From Enoplosus armatus (Eukaryota; Chordata; Actinopteri; Centrarchiformes; Enoplosidae), in assembly GCF_043641665.1 (NCBI RefSeq), contig NC_092191.1, positions 23,574,581 through 23,638,580 on the forward strand: 64,000 nucleotides of DNA, in the 5' to 3' direction. Positions within the stretch are counted from its first letter, which is position 1. Every line of letters starts with the position of its first letter. This document shows, one piece after another, positions 59,985 through 64,000 of the stretch. Both the position numbers and the translations under genes were made by a program. The notes beneath the pieces are model-generated. The model searched no databases and was not told where the DNA came from. It saw nothing but the letters and a program-made list of their open reading frames with translations.

Positions 59985-60305
59985 TGGTCCAGTAGGACTG
60001 TTCACTTGGGCCACCCACAGGAGCTTTTATGACATCCCATTCCAAATTCATAGGCATTAATATGAAGTTCCACAAAGTTGGAAGGAATTGAACTGACTTG
60101 TTGCAACGGTGGCATCCTATCACAGTACCACGTTTGAATTCAGTGAGCTCTTTAGGACGACCCATTCTTTCACAAATGTTTGTAAAGGCAGACTGTATGG
60201 CTAGGTGGCTTGATTTTATACACCTGTGGCAATGGGACTGAATGAAACACCTGAATTCAATGATTAAGAGGAGTGGCCCAATACTTCTGTCCATATAGTG
60301 CATCT
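59985..60305. mobile_element. Internally deleted Tc1/mariner-type element
   Basis: The left part (CCATTCCAAATTCATAGGCATTAATATGAAGTTCC) and the right part (ACTTGTTGCAACGGTGGCATCC ... TTTTATACACCTGTGGCAA ... CAATACTTCTGTCCATATAGTG) correspond to opposite ends of a Tc1/mariner-type transposon of fish, joined near 60070-60090 with most of the transposase missing. It is a nonautonomous relative of the fragment at 31306-31595. Confidence 0.65.
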
Positions 60306-60910
60306 TACAAGGATCTCATTGGTTGGATCAACACAGTTAGGGTGCAGGTTCAGCATTTGCATAGGAGAACCCTAAACGAGACATCGTTCAAGTTGGGAAA
60401 AACTGTGGAAAAGCGATAGAAAAGGTGTGCAAACTGTGCATTTCTTCTACTACCTTAAGCTTCCGAACTCCCCATGAACTCTATCCATGTTGCCTCTCTG
60501 AATCCAGACATTTATCACGCTATTCTTAATCACATATTTATATGCTAGCTTGCTTAGAGGGCGACTACAAAATTGGAGAAATCTTGTCATTTGAAGAAGA
60601 GCATCCGAGTTCATACTTGACTTGGCTGGTCGAGGTTTTTAAATGTAAACATCAAGAGAAAACACGGACCTTCTCTGCGTGAAAAAAGGTGGAGGCGAAA
60701 GTGGAAATATTCAAATGCTCTCTGGGTCCTGCTCACCTGATCTGGAGTTACTGTCGATCGAGTGCATATACTTAGTGCATACTTTCCACCAAGGGAGTTC
60801 ACGTCGGCCATTGTCACCGCGGTCTCAATCCCATCCATAGACTGGAGGGTTGGTCCCCAGGTGATTACGGAAGCTGCCGTCTCAAGGGACTTGAACTGCT
60901 CCCAGACCAG

Positions 60911-61010
60911 TAATGGTAAATGGTAAATGGTCTCACTTATTATAGCAGTCTTTGACCTTAACGGTTCCCAAAGTGCTTTACAGATCAGGTCTCATTCATC
61001 CATTCACAAT
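60911..61010 (+). repeat. Dispersed repeat (GGTAAATGG...GTGCTTTACAG family)
   Basis: AATGGTAAATGGTAAATGGTCTCACTTATTATAGCAGTCTTTGACC then GGTTCCCAAAGTGCTTTACAG. The leading unit is duplicated (GGTAAAT twice). Confidence 0.75.
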
Positions 61011-63624
61011 CCATTTACAGACCCATACAGATTTAATGGAAACAATGCCACATTAAAAACTTCAAATCTCTCTTACATGATATATGACAGCTGGCTGCCA
61101 TCTAACACAATGCAGAATAAACATTGATGGTTAATATTGTACATGGTCGCTGGTTACATGGTTTTATGTGCGCGTTCAGTTTGAATCAGTGAATTTACAG
61201 AGAACAGGTCCGACACCTTACAGAAGCATAAGATGAGGGACTTCAATACTTTTGTCACTGTTTACCTCAGCGTTCTTTAACATCAGCACGCAGGTAGTTA
61301 CAATCTAGATGTGTCTAATGTCACACATGCCAGTGCTGTCAGCACATTAAGACTTAAGAACCTGGACGCAAACCATGACAATAAGTAATGATCTGGATCT
61401 TCATCCCCCAGAAGATTCAGCTTGTCCCCTTCTCTTCCTAGTTCACGTTATCATGGCTCTCTATTACCGTCTTCAATGAGTGAAAGTGCACCGTTCAAAA
61501 ACCTTTTTTCTTCACTTTTGATCTTGATATAAATTTTAGTGTCTCAGGGGAAAAAAAGCACTGACGGGAGATTTTTCCAACAAAGGTCATTTATTACCGT
61601 CAATTAGAAGCCGACGAGCCAATCATCGAGCTGTAACTTTTCGCGTTAAAGAAGTTACGATCGGCGTTTCATGTTAATGTGCTGAAATAAGGGAGGCGAA
61701 CATGTCTTACGTCTTTTTTCACTGTTTGTAAATGAACCTCCAGTATCATCGCCCATCTTCCAAAATAAACGTGTCAACAGCAGGACGGTTCAGCCAGCTG
61801 GACGGAAATTAAAAGCTACTCGGCAGAATTATGTTAGCAATATTAAAGCGTTTGTTTTTCGAAATAAACATTTCATAGTTAGATAGTATCAAATACAACA
61901 GTGGGAAAAGTACAATCCACGCCGATGTAGAATAGGCAAGGGGGGAAATTAAAGTAGAATGTCCTGTCTTCACTCAAGCGTGGACAAGTGAAGGTAAAAT
62001 CCGTCCTCAAGCCAGTCATGGTGCTACTCTTCCAACAGGGGCGGAGGAGAGAGTTTAAGTTGGAAATTCTCTGTTCCTGGTTGGGCTGGGATTAGAAGCC
62101 CTGTCTTCTCGTTGCTATGGCAGTGGTAGAGGTCTGAGAGGATGGACAACTGGAAGACAAAGACAGAGAGAGAGAGTGAGAGAGAGAAAGAGCAATTACA
62201 ATTGGCCTTTATTTGTTTCTATGCCATGCTTGGACCATCTTGTCCTTCACGAGATGAAACAGTAAAGCGTTCCACGCCCAGCCACTGTGCCACGGTGCAT
62301 AGAACCCCATATGCGCCCCCTGGTGGTACCGCACAGTAGAATACATTTTCCGTGAGGTGGGTGAAGGCTGGGAATAAAAAAATAAAAGCCTGCTGCTGTG
62401 AGGAAGAGGAGACGAAGGTTGCTCCTGTATGTTTCCCTCCCAAGCGTATACACACACACACACACACACACACGAAGTACCTGTGTATGTGCTCAAGAGT
62501 AACAACAATCAGTTCATCCAGGTTCTATATGCAAATATTGCTCATCTAAAACATATAGAATTTAACATATTTCTTATGTATTATACCATATTATATTTCA
62601 TGCCCCATACTGTATTATGCAGTACTATATTATGTTAATTATACTGTTATTATATTATGTTTTTATATTAATACAAACACTACGTATCATTACTTAATCA
62701 TCATTTATATTATTCTTGTGTACTTAGTTTCTATTTTTATTTGTTTTTATTTGGCTTTTCTCTATTTATCTGTACTTTTTCTCTGTCCTAGTGCTGCTGC
62801 ACTCATCTTATAATCACTGGCCTGAGTCGAGCTGTTTTGGCTTTTCTGATACCCTGTCCCATTGCGCCCAGTACATATATATATACATATATATATATAT
62901 ACATATATTCGGTGCCTGCAGGCGCCTCACTAAACACAGAAGTTTAAGCGTGCTTTGTTAAAGTCAAGCATGGAAAATGTATTTTATGGTCTCACATGTT
63001 GTTACTCAGTAGCTAAGATGTTTTTATGGATCTCCCACCCCCGAGAACAGGGGGCAAGGGTTATATCTCTTGGGTTGCCTTTTTTGGTCCCTTGGGGTTC
63101 TTGGTTGTTTGTGAAACTTTGTTACTGTTGTTTTTTGCTTAATTGCTTTTGTACCTTTAAGTTATATATATACATATATATGTATATATGTATACATATA
63201 TATACACTGAACCCTAAGTTGCTCCCGATGGAGACCAGTACCTTGCATGGCAGCTCAGCTGGCATTTCTTTTATGTGTGTTTGGCCATTTGTGTGTTGTC
63301 AAGTAATGTTAACGGGGAGGTTCTTCAGCTGCCACAGACAAACAACAATTGTCCATACCCTGGATGGTCCTCGGTATAAACAGCGTAGCTGATCCCAGGA
63401 CTGTTCCTGCTGAAGGTCCAACGTTGCCTCAACAAACACCTGGGCCACAACAAAGAACCAGAAGAAATGTAGTCAAAACACAATATCAAGCTGTAACTTG
63501 TTACATCTCATACAAACTAATAAGCATATACAATACATATAGATGGACATGCGACGGCAATAGGATTTCCTTGCGCCTCATGCGCGGGTTTCGATTCCCC
63601 ACGGCTCCCCCACGTCCACAAGTG

Positions 63625-63765
63625 TCCTTGAGCAAGACCCTAAGTTGGAGGCCAGCAACTTGCATGGTCGCCATCTGTGTGCGACTGGGTGAATGAGACC
63701 TGATCTGTAAAGTGCTTTGGTAACCGTTAAGGTTGGAAAGCGCTTTAGAAGTGAAATTCATTTAG
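63625..63765 (-). repeat. Dispersed repeat (GGTAAATGG...AAAGCACTTT family), longer copy
   Basis: Reverse-orientation copy ending ...GTGAATGAGACCTGATCTGTAAAGTGCTTTGGTAACCGTTAAGGTTGGAAAGCGCTTTAGAAGTG. It extends upstream into CCTTGAGCAAGACCCTAAG and GCCATCTGTGTGCGACTGGG, so it keeps more of the element than the other three copies. Confidence 0.75.
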
Positions 63766-64000
63766 TGAATACTAGTTTGATTAGGCTCATATTCAGTTCT
63801 TGGTAAGAGCCATGTTGGACCCACAATAACCAGATTAAAATGGGTCTTTTTTTTTCTTAGGACTTGGCACCGGTACAAATTATGTACTGGTTTTTCCATT
63901 ATGTCCTCATTACTTCCTGGAAATAAGACCCCCCGGTTGTAATTAACTGGAATTACGCCCAGAAAAAAAAAACATATTTCAGCAAAATAATCTGCAGCAG

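Larger units (their letters stand above)
60306..64000. other. Intergenic, repeat-bearing, no gene seen
   Basis: Human KCNK18 is followed by SLC18A2, but I see no exon of it here. The region includes GGTAAATGG...AGTGCTTTACAG repeats at 60911-61010 (plus) and 63625-63760 (minus), a (CA)n at 62450-62473, and AT-rich (TATATA)n stretches at 62874-62907 and 63162-63205. The open frames are short and unsupported. Confidence 0.5.

Noticed and set aside
1..64000. CRISPR arrays, bacterial operons, phage genes and rRNA
   Set aside because: The window is vertebrate nuclear DNA, and none of these patterns is present.
57265..64000. slc18a2, expected downstream of kcnk18 from human synteny
   Set aside because: No exon with vesicular monoamine transporter motifs could be found before the window ends.

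Overview
The window is teleost nuclear DNA, most likely from a spiny-rayed (percomorph) fish. It has intron-split vertebrate genes, GT-AG splice sites, many microsatellites and homopolymer G/C runs, and dispersed repeats of types common in fish (L2/Maui-like, RTE-like and Tc1/mariner-like elements, and MITEs). There are no prokaryotic operons, CRISPR arrays or rRNAs, and I see no convincing tRNA.

Three protein-coding loci can be rebuilt at exon level. (1) vax1, a homeobox transcription factor of the ventral forebrain and eye, lies on the minus strand in three exons (7864 down to 1689). (2) A group IV cytosolic phospholipase A2 of the zeta (PLA2G4F)-like group lies on the plus strand at 27820-39297. 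It has 19 coding exons with unbroken phase from the C2 domain to the stop, and carries the GGG-A-R oxyanion motif, the GVSGS nucleophile and the VDSG catalytic Asp. Just upstream (21853-26356) is a second set of C2-domain exons with identical sizes (73, 137 and 132 nt) and identical phases but no catalytic exons. (3) kcnk18 (TRESK, a two-pore K+ channel) lies on the plus strand in three exons (49065-56968).

VAX1 and KCNK18 are also neighbours in human (10q25-26), so the flanks are conserved synteny. The phospholipase between them is not in the human interval, whose PLA2G4D/E/F cluster lies on another chromosome. The three genes do not form a pathway. They are a developmental regulator, a lipid enzyme and an ion channel.

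Layout: 1-7.9 kb vax1; 7.9-14 kb vax1 upstream DNA with possible regulatory elements and old repeats; 14-19 kb repeat-rich intergenic DNA; 19-26.4 kb the extra C2 module; 27.8-39.3 kb the phospholipase; 39.3-43.9 kb intergenic, with a clean TTAA-flanked MITE; 43.9-47.9 kb a nearly complete L2-type LINE with one in-frame stop and one frameshift; 49-57 kb kcnk18; 57-64 kb nested repeats and intergenic DNA.

The most interesting points are the duplicated C2 cassette, which is in phase to make a tandem-C2 phospholipase, a transposon that abuts and seems to supply the splice acceptor of one phospholipase exon, the nested transposons, and an unusual number of long poly(G)/poly(C) runs.
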